From Lachnospiraceae bacterium (GTDB lineage: Bacteria; Bacillota; Clostridia; Lachnospirales; Lachnospiraceae), in the NCBI GenBank assembly GCA_022799355.1, contig JAAWOG010000006.1, forward strand, positions 31,634 through 95,633: 64,000 bases of DNA, read 5' to 3'. The translations under genes were made by a program, and so were the position numbers. Shown in pieces: positions 9,018-17,464 of this stretch. Every line of letters begins with the position of its first letter. Positions within the stretch are counted from its first letter, which is position 1. The notes under the pieces are model-generated. The model had not been told where the DNA came from and ran no database searches. It saw only the letters and a list, made by a program, of their open reading frames with translations.

Positions 9018-10184
9018 ATGAAATGGAAAAAGAAAGGGTTTGAATTGACCAGTTTATATCGTTACAGTCTGTTTATTGAAGTGATTATTGTATTTGTACT
9101 TTTTGGGATTTTGACAGGCGGAACATTCCTGACAACCAGAAATTTGTCCAATTTGATGATGCAGGGTGTTACCTGCTCCACCATAGCGATTACCATGACG
9201 TTGGTTATTGTATCCTGTAATGCGGATCTTTCGGCAGGGACGGCATTGGGGTGTATCGGAACAATTGCTGCAGTATTGCAGGTGTCAAAGGGATGGGGGA
9301 CAGGAACTTCCTTTTTGGCTGTAGCCATAAGCAGTTTGTTTATTGGCATATGGCATGCATACTGGATTGCTTATAAAAAACTGCCGGCCTTTATTGTGAC
9401 ATTGGCAACGCAGCTGATCCTGAAGGGTGTGATCCTTCTGGTTGGAAACGGAGCCGCGATTGGTCCGGTCAATGACAGTTTTGGAAAATTTGGAAGTGCG
9501 TATCTGCCGGATTTCGGAATAGGGGGAAGTATTCATTTTCTGAGTCTTTTGATAACGTTGGCCGGTTGTATTGTCTATCTTGTGCTGTCGGTGAGAGGAG
9601 AAAAGAAAAAGATTATGAATGGCCTGGTAACGCCAAACTGGAAGAAAAAAATATTTTCCATGGCGGCAGTTTTGGCTGTTACATTTGTTGTTTCCGGTAT
9701 TTTTATTTTTTACAGGGGATTTCCCTATGCAATTCTTTTATTGATCTTTTTTACGGCGGTGTTTCATTTTATTGTTAATAATACCATGTTTGGGCGATAT
9801 GTATTTGCAATTGGGGGTAATGCAGAGGCGGCAAAATTATCCGGAATTCATACGGAGAAAGTTGTAATGAAAATTTATATTCTTCACAGCCTGATTGTAG
9901 GAGCGGCGAGTGTCATTTACCTTGGGAGGGTGGGACAGGCTACGGCAACGGCCGGAACTTCCTTTGAATTCACAGCGATCACAGGATGTGTGGTAGGTGG
10001 GACAAGCATTCTGGGGGGGCGCGGAAATGTGATAGGGGCAGTAATAGGGACCATGTTGATGGCAAGTCTGGATAATGGCATGAGCCTTTTGAATATGGGA
10101 CAGAGCAGCCAGTACATTGTAAAGGGGCTGGTGTTGATGCTGGCGATTGCGATGGACGTTATTTCCAGAGAAAAGAGAGGATAG
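9018..10184 (+). CDS. Sugar ABC transporter permease (RbsC-type)
   Basis: A 388-residue polytopic membrane protein of the BPD_transp_2 family, with about eight to ten hydrophobic segments. It carries the conserved permease motif region FGRYVFAIGGNAEAAKLSGI and the late GGTSILGGRGNVIGAVIGT segment. Only one permease is encoded here, so it probably acts as a homodimer. The start is ATG 9018 (MKWKKKG) behind CGGAGG; the upstream in-frame codons overlap the ATPase gene and are not used. Confidence 0.93.
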   Translation: MKWKKKGFELTSLYRYSLFIEVIIVFVLFGILTGGTFLTTRNLSNLMMQGVTCSTIAITMTLVIVSCNADLSAGTALGCIGTIAAVLQVSKGWGTGTSFLAVAISSLFIGIWHAYWIAYKKLPAFIVTLATQLILKGVILLVGNGAAIGPVNDSFGKFGSAYLPDFGIGGSIHFLSLLITLAGCIVYLVLSVRGEKKKIMNGLVTPNWKKKIFSMAAVLAVTFVVSGIFIFYRGFPYAILLLIFFTAVFHFIVNNTMFGRYVFAIGGNAEAAKLSGIHTEKVVMKIYILHSLIVGAASVIYLGRVGQATATAGTSFEFTAITGCVVGGTSILGGRGNVIGAVIGTMLMASLDNGMSLLNMGQSSQYIVKGLVLMLAIAMDVISREKRG

Positions 10185-10189
10185 TGGTG

Positions 10190-11296
10190 ATGAAACATTT
10201 AATTAAGGACGTAAAAGTACATCTGGTATCCATGCCTGTAAAAGGAGGATTTGCAGATGCAACCAGAAAGGTGGAATCAATTGGCTACACGATCGTAAAA
10301 ATCACAACGGAAGACGGAGTGGAAGGGTTTGGCGTCACCTATCATGAAGTGGGAGGAGAAGCCACAAAATTGTTAATAGAAAAAAATATTGCACCCAGGA
10401 TAATGGATAAAGATCCTTTTGAGACGGAAGTTATCTGGCAGGATCTGGTGCAGTACCTGCGGGGGGTAGGCAGAAAAGGACTGATGTTTTGTGCGTTGAG
10501 TGCGGTTGATATTGCACTTTGGGATATAAAGGGAAAGATTCTGGATATGCCGCTGTACAGATTATTCGGCGGAAATCAGACAAAAGTTCCGGTTTATGGA
10601 AGCGGTGGATGGACTTCGTATACGGATGAAGAACTGGTGGAAGAGATGAAAATGATTGTCTCACGCGGGTATCAGATGGTGAAATTTAAAGTGGGATATG
10701 ACGGAGGCAGAAAGCCGCTCAGGGATGTGGAGCGTGTGCGGAAGGTGCGGGACGCTGTTGGTCCCGATGTCGAAATCATGTTGGACGCAAATAATTGCTG
10801 GGATGCGGCTACAGGAGCAAGATTTGCCAACATGGTGAAGGATTACAATATTTTGTTTTTGGAGGAACCGGTTTATGCGGATGATATACCAGGATTGGTG
10901 CGTTATAAACAGTCTACGGATCTTCCGCTTGCGACAGGGGAGCATGAATATACCAAGTATGGGGCCAGAGATCTGATCATAAACGGAGCGGCAGATATTG
11001 TTCAGCTGGATGGAACCAGGGCAGGAGGCTTTACGGAGATGCTGAAGATAGCGGCATTGACGCAGGCCTGGAATCTGAAATTTGCGCCTCATGCAATGGA
11101 GAATATTCATATTCATCTGGTAAGCGCCTGCTCTAATGCACTGTTTTTGGAAAGGCTGTTATTGTTTGAGGAGATAACCGGAAATGTTTACATAAATCCG
11201 CCTCAGCCGGTCAATGGCTATATGGAAATCCCGGATTTACCGGGGCTGGGACTTCAGTTAAATATGGATTTTATAAAGGAATATGATGAGGCTTGA
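10190..11296 (+). CDS. Mandelate-racemase-subgroup acid-sugar dehydratase
   Basis: A 368-residue enolase-superfamily enzyme that would abstract an alpha-proton from a sugar acid and eliminate water to give a 2-keto-3-deoxy acid. All catalytic positions of the mandelate racemase subgroup are present at the right spacing: the KxK pair Lys165/Lys167, metal ligands Asp199, Glu225 and Glu251, and the His-Asp dyad Asp274/His301 (FAPHAM). This points to an active dehydratase or racemase; the exact acid (aldonate or aldarate) is not predictable. GTG codons at 10184 and 10187 are in frame, but ATG 10190 has the better AGAGAGG spacing. The permease stop codon is a few bases upstream. Confidence 0.88.
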   Translation: MKHLIKDVKVHLVSMPVKGGFADATRKVESIGYTIVKITTEDGVEGFGVTYHEVGGEATKLLIEKNIAPRIMDKDPFETEVIWQDLVQYLRGVGRKGLMFCALSAVDIALWDIKGKILDMPLYRLFGGNQTKVPVYGSGGWTSYTDEELVEEMKMIVSRGYQMVKFKVGYDGGRKPLRDVERVRKVRDAVGPDVEIMLDANNCWDAATGARFANMVKDYNILFLEEPVYADDIPGLVRYKQSTDLPLATGEHEYTKYGARDLIINGAADIVQLDGTRAGGFTEMLKIAALTQAWNLKFAPHAMENIHIHLVSACSNALFLERLLLFEEITGNVYINPPQPVNGYMEIPDLPGLGLQLNMDFIKEYDEA

Positions 11297-11322
11297 AAAA
11301 TTGTTGACGGGAGGAATGCAAT

Positions 11323-12768
11323 ATGAAGATGTTGATTGGGGATGCCTTTACGGATGCCGGTGACGGCGGTATACAGGAGGTTGTCAATCCGGCGAATGGA
11401 ACGGTGATTGACACGGTACCGACAGCGACAAAGGAAGATGTTCGGAAAGCGATTGATACTGCAGTACAGGGGCAAAAAGCCTGGGAAACGCTTACTCTGC
11501 GTGAGAGGACGAAAAAATTAAAAGCATTTGCCGGTATGGTGCTGGAGAGAAGGATGGAACTGGGTGAAATTCTTGCAAGAGAATCCGGGAAGCCTTATAT
11601 GGCGGAAGCGGTGTGGGAACTGGATTCGGTCGCATATGTAATAGAAGGTTCCTGTGAAGTGGCAAAACATTATTATGGTAAGACGATGCCGATCGGTACG
11701 GAACCGGGTTATGATCATGACATTCAATTTACGATTCATGAACCTTTAGGAGTACTGGCGTGTATTATTCCTTATAATTTTCCGCCGGCTATCTGGTCAT
11801 TTAAAGTAGGGGCAGCATTGGCAGCAGGAAACGCAGTGATCGTGAAAGCGCCTTCCTATAATCCGCTGACCATCCTGAAACTGCATGAAATGTTGGTGGA
11901 GGCAGGGGTGCCGGCATCGGTGGTGCAGTGTGTAACCGGCAGCGGAAATCAGATTGGGCAGTGGCTCCTGGAAGACGAACGTATTGCCGGAGTGAATTTT
12001 ACAGGAAGTACGGAAACGGGTATCCAAATTGCGAAAAATGCCTGTGGTAACCTGATCCCATATCAATTTGAATTAGGAGGGAACGATCCGTTTATTTTAT
12101 TTAAGGATGGAGATTTGGAGCTGGCGGTGAAAGAAGCAGCAGACCAATGCAGAAATAATCGGCAGTGCTGCACCGGATCAAAGCGTTTTATTATCCATAA
12201 TTCACTCAAAGAAATATTTGTTAAAAAATTGGTTGAAGAATATCTGGTAAATGAGGTTCAGGGAGATCCGATGGACGCTAAGGTAACAATGGGACCTATG
12301 ATCAGTGAGAGAGCAGCCAGGAAGGTGGAGGAGCAGGTACAGCTCACGGTTTCACAGGGAGCAAGGATTGTATATGGAGGACATAGAAAGGGAGCTTTTT
12401 ATGAACCGACGGTATTGATGGATGTCCGCGCGGATATGGATATTGCGGGAGATATGGAGGTCTTTGGGCCGGTATGGCCGGTGATTGGCTTTGACACTGT
12501 GGAGGAAGCGATCGAAATAGCAAATAATTCCCGCTATGGACTGGGTGGCGGAGTTTTCTCAAGGGATATAAAAACTTGCATGAAGGCTGCGAAAGCATTG
12601 AAAACCGGACATGTGGCTGTTAACGGTTCGGGAAATTTCCGGGCGGCGGAACTTCCCTTTGGAGGCGGAAAGCGTATGAGCGGAAACAGCAGGGAAAGCC
12701 TTGCCGCAGTAATGGATGAAGTAACCAGGAGTAAATCCATTGTGCTGCGTTATGTACTGGAACCGTAG
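11323..12768 (+). CDS. NAD(P)-dependent aldehyde dehydrogenase, first copy
   Basis: A 481-residue member of the ALDH superfamily that oxidises an aldehyde to its acid. The cofactor fold shows the PYNFPPAIWSFKVG region and FTGST. The general-base glutamate is in FELGGND. The nucleophile region reads NRQCCTGSKR, where the usual Gly before Gln is Arg. It is clearly paralogous to the ALDH at 17461 in the same operon: both share HEPLGV, YYGKTMP or HYGKTMP, and QELPFGGGK-like endings. Lactaldehyde, glyceraldehyde or a ketoglutarate semialdehyde are reasonable substrates in this context (inference). The start is ATG 11323 behind GGGAGG. Confidence 0.9.
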   Translation: MKMLIGDAFTDAGDGGIQEVVNPANGTVIDTVPTATKEDVRKAIDTAVQGQKAWETLTLRERTKKLKAFAGMVLERRMELGEILARESGKPYMAEAVWELDSVAYVIEGSCEVAKHYYGKTMPIGTEPGYDHDIQFTIHEPLGVLACIIPYNFPPAIWSFKVGAALAAGNAVIVKAPSYNPLTILKLHEMLVEAGVPASVVQCVTGSGNQIGQWLLEDERIAGVNFTGSTETGIQIAKNACGNLIPYQFELGGNDPFILFKDGDLELAVKEAADQCRNNRQCCTGSKRFIIHNSLKEIFVKKLVEEYLVNEVQGDPMDAKVTMGPMISERAARKVEEQVQLTVSQGARIVYGGHRKGAFYEPTVLMDVRADMDIAGDMEVFGPVWPVIGFDTVEEAIEIANNSRYGLGGGVFSRDIKTCMKAAKALKTGHVAVNGSGNFRAAELPFGGGKRMSGNSRESLAAVMDEVTRSKSIVLRYVLEP

Positions 12769-12783
12769 AAAAGGAACGAGGAA

Positions 12784-13662
12784 ATGAAATTTGGGATTCA
12801 TTATATATACTGGCAAAACGATTTAAAATGTGATTCCTATCTGCCTTATATTGAAAAGGCAAAAAAGGCCGGATTTGACGCGCTGGAACTGGGGGATATT
12901 CTGTTTTTCCGGATTTCGGAAAAACAGGTGGAAGAGATTGCTGCTGCGGCAAAGCATTATGATATGGAACTTGCCCTGGGGCTGGATCCGCCTGAAGGAT
13001 GTTATTTGACGGTTGAGGATAAGGATGAAAGAAATCGGGGGATTGCGTTTTATGAGCGAGCCTTTGATCGAATGGGCAAATTGGGAATCCGTGCGGTGGG
13101 AGGCAATATGCTGAATGCGCCGTTTGTAGCGCCTTTTGGGAAATATCATAAAAGGGAGTGGGAGTATGCGAGGGATTCCCTGAGAAAAATTGCGTTAAGA
13201 GCCCTGGAATATGGAATTGAGATTCATATGGAGGTGGTCAATCGATATGAAAGCCATATCCTGAATACGGCAGCAGAGGCGCATAAATTGCTGGATGAGG
13301 TAGAACTGCCGAATGCAAAAATGACCTTGGACTCCTTTCATATGAATGTGGAGGAATCCAGCTTTGCAAATGCCGTTTTTGCGGCCGGAGACCGACTTGG
13401 ACATTTCCATCTGGAAGAAAATCACAGAGGACTTTTAGGAACAGGACATCTGCCATTGTATGAGTTTAGAGATGCATTGAGAAAGATCAGATATGAAGGG
13501 ATATTGACTATGGAATGTCTGGTACGCGCAGGAGGGGAACTTGCGGATGAATGCCGGATATGGAGGGATATGACGCGGTATGCCAATGCGGAACAATTGG
13601 ATATTGATGCGGCCGAATCTGTAAAAGCAATGAAGTATTTATTCGCGGAAGGTATGAGGTAA
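12784..13662 (+). CDS. Ketose 3-epimerase (D-tagatose/D-psicose 3-epimerase family)
   Basis: A 292-residue TIM-barrel protein of the xylose-isomerase-like superfamily. It should epimerise free ketoses at C3 using a divalent metal. The four metal ligands of the D-psicose 3-epimerase family are found at Glu150 (MEVVNR), Asp183 (LDSFHMN), His209 (GHFHL) and Glu244 (MECLVR). As I recall them, these are the same numbers as in the Agrobacterium enzyme. His186 and the ENHR loop are also conserved. It lies between an aldehyde dehydrogenase and an aldolase, which implies that the operon handles a ketose needing C3 inversion before phosphorylation. The start is ATG 12784. Confidence 0.87.
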   Translation: MKFGIHYIYWQNDLKCDSYLPYIEKAKKAGFDALELGDILFFRISEKQVEEIAAAAKHYDMELALGLDPPEGCYLTVEDKDERNRGIAFYERAFDRMGKLGIRAVGGNMLNAPFVAPFGKYHKREWEYARDSLRKIALRALEYGIEIHMEVVNRYESHILNTAAEAHKLLDEVELPNAKMTLDSFHMNVEESSFANAVFAAGDRLGHFHLEENHRGLLGTGHLPLYEFRDALRKIRYEGILTMECLVRAGGELADECRIWRDMTRYANAEQLDIDAAESVKAMKYLFAEGMR

Positions 13663-13700
13663 CTGGCCTATGTAAGACAGTAACAGAAAGGAGTACGAAT

Positions 13701-15005
13701 ATGAACAGCAGGGTATTGCATCCGGCAGATCAGATATGTACGATACTGAGAAGAATTTATGATGGAGATATGACAACGCTCACAGGCGGCAATCTGTCCA
13801 TGAGAGATGAGGAGGGAGTTGTGTGGGTATCGCCGACAGGAATCGACAAAAGTGCGCTGACTCGGGAGGATATTGTCAGGATTATGCCGGATGGAAGCAT
13901 AGAAGGAAAACACAGGCCTACGTCCGAATATCGGATACACTGGCAGATTTTGATGCGGCGTCCGGATTTAAAGGCGATTTTGCATGCGCATCCACCTGCG
14001 TTGGTTACAATGAGCGCAACACATGAGGTGCCTAAAACGAAAATGCTCTATCAGACTTATGCAGCGGTAGGGCTTCCGGAACTTGCAGAGTATGGGTTTC
14101 CGGGAACGTTAAAGTTGGTAGAGTGTGTGACTGCGGCATTTGATAAGGGGTGTAAGGCGGCAATTTTGAAAAATCATGGAGTTTTTCTGGGAAGCAATAT
14201 AGATTTGTATGATGCTTTTATAAACTTTGAACAGTTGGATTTCCATGCGAGGATAGAGCTTTTCTCCGGAATTTTAGGAGAGGGGAAAGAGCCGGAGCAG
14301 CAGGAAATGGAAAAATTTCAGAAAGAATTGAAAACAAGAATGGAGAAGGGAGTATTTCAAAGCTTCTTTCCGCATGATCATTACGGCACCCGGGAACTGG
14401 AACTGAGAAGGGAACTGAAAGAATTTGCGAGGCGGGCATGCAGAAAACGGTTGTTTACCGGAGGATTTGGCACCATATCTGCGAAGATCAGTGAAGATGA
14501 GTTTTTAATATCACCTTTGAAAAAGGATAACGCTTTTCTTGCGGAAGAGGATTTTGTACTTATCCGGAAAGGAGAGTGCGAGGAAGGAAAACATCCGGAT
14601 ATGTTTGCGGAACATCATAGAGATATATATAGAAAGCATCCGGATATCGGCTCTATTATTATGGCAGCGCCTGTGTATGCGTCTGCATATGCCATGACAG
14701 ACAGAGAATACGAGGTCGGGGTAATTCCGGAATCCTATGGAGTACTGAGAGATTGCAGACGGGTACCTATGGCGGAAATAAACAATAATTGGGCAAGGAT
14801 AGCAGAAGAATCGGGAATGGAACATCCTTTTTGTATTCTGGAAAATCTGGGTGTTTTGGTTATGGGGGCAACGCCTCTTATGGCTTTTGATAAATTGGAG
14901 GTTGCAGAGAGTACGGCTATGACGATACACATGGCATGTACCGGGCACAGGAAGATCAAAGCGATGACAGAAGCGATGAAAAAGGAACAGGATGAACAGA
15001 ACTGA
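13701..15005 (+). CDS. Two-domain class II aldolase with a degenerate second domain
   Basis: A 434-residue protein made of two class II aldolase/adducin domains. Domain 1 (about 1-200) is complete: GGNLSM phosphate loop, Glu76 (PTSEYRIH), zinc ligands His95 and His97 (HAHP) and His159 (KNHG). Domain 2 (about 225-425) keeps the fold signatures (GGFGTIS, FLISPL) but has AAP where HAHP belongs (near 322-324) and ENLG for NHG (near 381-384). It therefore cannot bind zinc in the usual way. Usual fuculose- or rhamnulose-1-phosphate aldolases are single domains of 210-275 residues. The second half may be structural or regulatory, or may bind a different ligand. The start is ATG 13701 behind AAAGGAG. 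Confidence 0.85.
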   Translation: MNSRVLHPADQICTILRRIYDGDMTTLTGGNLSMRDEEGVVWVSPTGIDKSALTREDIVRIMPDGSIEGKHRPTSEYRIHWQILMRRPDLKAILHAHPPALVTMSATHEVPKTKMLYQTYAAVGLPELAEYGFPGTLKLVECVTAAFDKGCKAAILKNHGVFLGSNIDLYDAFINFEQLDFHARIELFSGILGEGKEPEQQEMEKFQKELKTRMEKGVFQSFFPHDHYGTRELELRRELKEFARRACRKRLFTGGFGTISAKISEDEFLISPLKKDNAFLAEEDFVLIRKGECEEGKHPDMFAEHHRDIYRKHPDIGSIIMAAPVYASAYAMTDREYEVGVIPESYGVLRDCRRVPMAEINNNWARIAEESGMEHPFCILENLGVLVMGATPLMAFDKLEVAESTAMTIHMACTGHRKIKAMTEAMKKEQDEQN

Positions 15006-15029
15006 GAACGGTAGAAAGAGAGGGATTTT

Positions 15030-15485
15030 ATGCGGCGCGGAGTAAAAGTGATTATGGGTTGCGATATTACAGCACATGATTTAATGCGGGAAGTTATGGA
15101 GATTATGAGAAAAAAGGGATATGATGTCACGGATGCAGGGACATCCGGACCGGATGAAGGGGATTTTTCAGATGCAGCCGAGATAGTATGCACCAGGATA
15201 CAGGCCGGGGAGTTTCAAAGAGGAGTCCTTATCTGTGGGACGGGAATCGGTATGTGTATTGCGGCCAATAAATTTAAAGGAATCCGGGCGGGGCTTGCCT
15301 ATGATGTATTTCCTGCGGGACTGGCAAGTGCGGATAATGGAACAAACGTACTCTGCACCGGGGCATGGATGCAGGAAAATGCGGAACATTGCGTAAAGAT
15401 GATCGAGACCTGGATGCTGGTGCAGTATACAGGCAGGGATACGGAGGGTATGGAACGGACTGCCGTAATTGAGGCAGAATGGTAG
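15030..15485 (+). CDS. RpiB/LacA/LacB-family sugar-phosphate isomerase, first of a pair
   Basis: A 151-residue RpiB-fold protein. The catalytic-cysteine motif is intact (LICGTGIGM, then AANKFKGIRA). The histidine that opens the sugar ring in RpiB is missing: the usual RQHNDxNVL stretch is ADNGTNVL, and the N-terminal GCDH is GCDI. The substrate may therefore differ from ribose 5-phosphate. Its partner follows at 15500 with 14 bases between them, recalling the LacA/LacB arrangement of heteromeric galactose-6-phosphate isomerase. The start is ATG 15030 behind AGAGAGGG. Confidence 0.85.
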   Translation: MRRGVKVIMGCDITAHDLMREVMEIMRKKGYDVTDAGTSGPDEGDFSDAAEIVCTRIQAGEFQRGVLICGTGIGMCIAANKFKGIRAGLAYDVFPAGLASADNGTNVLCTGAWMQENAEHCVKMIETWMLVQYTGRDTEGMERTAVIEAEW

Positions 15486-15499
15486 AAAGGATGGGCAAG

Positions 15500-15958
15500 A
15501 TGAGTCAGAAATTGAAAGTAATCATTGGTTGTGACGGCAGCGGTTATCCGTTGGAAAAGGAAATTGTAAAAGCTTTGAAGGAAGAAGGATATGAAGTGTG
15601 TGAGGCGGGAAATGGTGCGGATGGCTATTATCTGGACGCTGCTGAACCGGTATGTAAAGCAGTGCAGTCAGGGGAATATGATCGTGGAATTTTGGTGTGC
15701 GGGACAGGGCAGGGGATGAATATTTCTGCCAACAAGTTCCGTGGTATTCGTTCGGCCATTTGCTATGATGTTTTTGCAGCAAAGATGTCCCGGGCTGATA
15801 ACAATGCCAATGTACTCTGTACGGGGGCGTGGATGGTGCAACCGGAAGACGGTGTGCGTATGGTAAAGGTATGGCTGACATCTGACTATTATGATACCAA
15901 TATATATGGCTTAACGCGGATTCGGAAGTTTGAAGAGAATATGAAAAAGAAGGCGTAG
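15500..15958 (+). CDS. RpiB/LacA/LacB-family sugar-phosphate isomerase, second of a pair
   Basis: A 152-residue homologue of the preceding gene. It has GCDGSGYPL at the N-terminus, an intact LVCGTGQGM cysteine motif, and ADNNANVLCTG where RpiB carries its RQHND motif, so it also lacks the ring-opening histidine. The two copies share GAWM and the C-terminal amphipathic helix. The open frame extends to ATG 15479 inside the previous gene, but ATG 15500 (MSQKLK) has AGAAAGG nine bases before it and is preferred. The pair probably forms one hetero-oligomer (inference). Confidence 0.85.
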   Translation: MSQKLKVIIGCDGSGYPLEKEIVKALKEEGYEVCEAGNGADGYYLDAAEPVCKAVQSGEYDRGILVCGTGQGMNISANKFRGIRSAICYDVFAAKMSRADNNANVLCTGAWMVQPEDGVRMVKVWLTSDYYDTNIYGLTRIRKFEENMKKKA

Positions 15959-15961
15959 GAT

Positions 15962-17464
15962 ATGGCAGAAAAAAGTTATCTTGCAATGGATTTCGGGGCA
16001 AGCACAGGGCGCGGAATTCTGGGAGGTTTTGACGGGAAAAAACTCGAACTCAAAGAAATTCACAGGTTCCGGAATTATTATGTGCCGGTAAAAGGTAAGT
16101 TTTACTGGGACATCTTCCGGCTGTATCATGAGATTGAGAGTTCCGTAAAGAAAGTAGTGAGACTGGAAAACGGCAGAGGACTTTGCAGCATCGGAATTGA
16201 TACATGGGGGACGGATTATGGATTATTAGGAGCCGATGGACAGCTTTTAGGTAATTGCAGGTGTATGAGAAACGCCGACGGGCGCTATGTGGAAATTATA
16301 AAGAAACGAATATCTTCAAAGACGCTTTTTAAGCGAACGGGAATACAAACTATCTATGGGAATACACTGTTTCAACTCTTTGAGCGAATGTATGATCAGG
16401 AGTCGGCACTTAACAATGCGGCGCATTTCCTGATGCTCCCGGAGCTGCTGGCTTATTTTCTGACAGGGCAGCTGCACCATGAGTATACGATGGCGACTAC
16501 ATCCATGATGTACGATCCGATAAGCGGGGACTGGGACAGGGAACTGTTGACAATGCTCGGTCTGCCTGCCGGATTTTTTTCACGGATTTTAATGCCGGCA
16601 GAAGAAAAATTTGATTTACTGGATGAAGTTCAGGAAGAAATGGGCACAAAGGCTTTGGTTTATGTTCCTGTAGGAACCCATGACACGGCATCAGCAGTGG
16701 CGGCTGTGCCGCTGCAGCAGAGAGAAGCATTTTGCTCGAGCGGGACATGGTCGCTTTTGGGAGTTGAGGTGCCAAAGCCTGTGATAACATCGGAGGCTTA
16801 CCGGGCGAATTTCTCCAATGAGGGCACTGTAGACGGAGGAATCCGATTGCTGAAAAATATTATGGGGATGTGGATACTTCAGCAGATGATGAAAGAGTGG
16901 GAGAGGGATTCGGTCGTTTTATCCTGGTCGCAGGTAGTGCAGGAGGCGCAGAAGGTACCTGATTTTTTAGCGTTTATTGATGTGGAGCAGCCGGAATTTT
17001 ATCAGGCAGGACATATGATTGAAAAAGTACGGAATTTTTGCAGAAGAACAGGACAGAGGATTCCTGAGAGCGTGGGAGAGTTAGCGAAATGTGTCTATGA
17101 AAGTCTTGCAATGCAGTACCGGAAGACATTGGAGGAACTGGAAGGCATTCTGGGATACCGGATTTCAGCATTGCGGATTGTAGGCGGCGGGAGCCAGAAT
17201 CATCTGCTAAACCAGCTTACGGCCAACGCGATCAGGAAACCGGTTTATGCGGGACCGATAGAGTGCGCATGTGTGGGTAATATTCTGGTACAGGCTATGG
17301 CAGATAATGAACTCGGGAATCTGGCACAGCTGCGTGATGTGGTGCGGTCTTCTTTTACGGCAGAGACTTTTGAACCGGAGAATTGCAGAAAATGGGAAGA
17401 GGGATATGAAGCATATATGAGAGTGATCGGTAAAAGAGATATGATAAAGGAGAGAGAAAAATGA
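15962..17464 (+). CDS. Rhamnulokinase-like FGGY carbohydrate kinase
   Basis: A 500-residue FGGY-family kinase most like RhaB, which phosphorylates L-rhamnulose and related L-ketoses at C1. Family features in order are the phosphate loop DFGASTGRG, catalytic region IDTWGTDYGLL, EYTMATTSMMYD, HDTASAV, the SSGTWSLLG adenosine-loop region, NEGTVDGGIRLLKNIMG and GGGSQNHLLNQL. Length matches RhaB. With the 3-epimerase upstream it would phosphorylate the epimerised ketulose for the aldolase (inference). It begins 3 bases after the second isomerase and overlaps the next gene by 4 bases, so translation is probably coupled. Confidence 0.88.
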   Translation: MAEKSYLAMDFGASTGRGILGGFDGKKLELKEIHRFRNYYVPVKGKFYWDIFRLYHEIESSVKKVVRLENGRGLCSIGIDTWGTDYGLLGADGQLLGNCRCMRNADGRYVEIIKKRISSKTLFKRTGIQTIYGNTLFQLFERMYDQESALNNAAHFLMLPELLAYFLTGQLHHEYTMATTSMMYDPISGDWDRELLTMLGLPAGFFSRILMPAEEKFDLLDEVQEEMGTKALVYVPVGTHDTASAVAAVPLQQREAFCSSGTWSLLGVEVPKPVITSEAYRANFSNEGTVDGGIRLLKNIMGMWILQQMMKEWERDSVVLSWSQVVQEAQKVPDFLAFIDVEQPEFYQAGHMIEKVRNFCRRTGQRIPESVGELAKCVYESLAMQYRKTLEELEGILGYRISALRIVGGGSQNHLLNQLTANAIRKPVYAGPIECACVGNILVQAMADNELGNLAQLRDVVRSSFTAETFEPENCRKWEEGYEAYMRVIGKRDMIKEREK

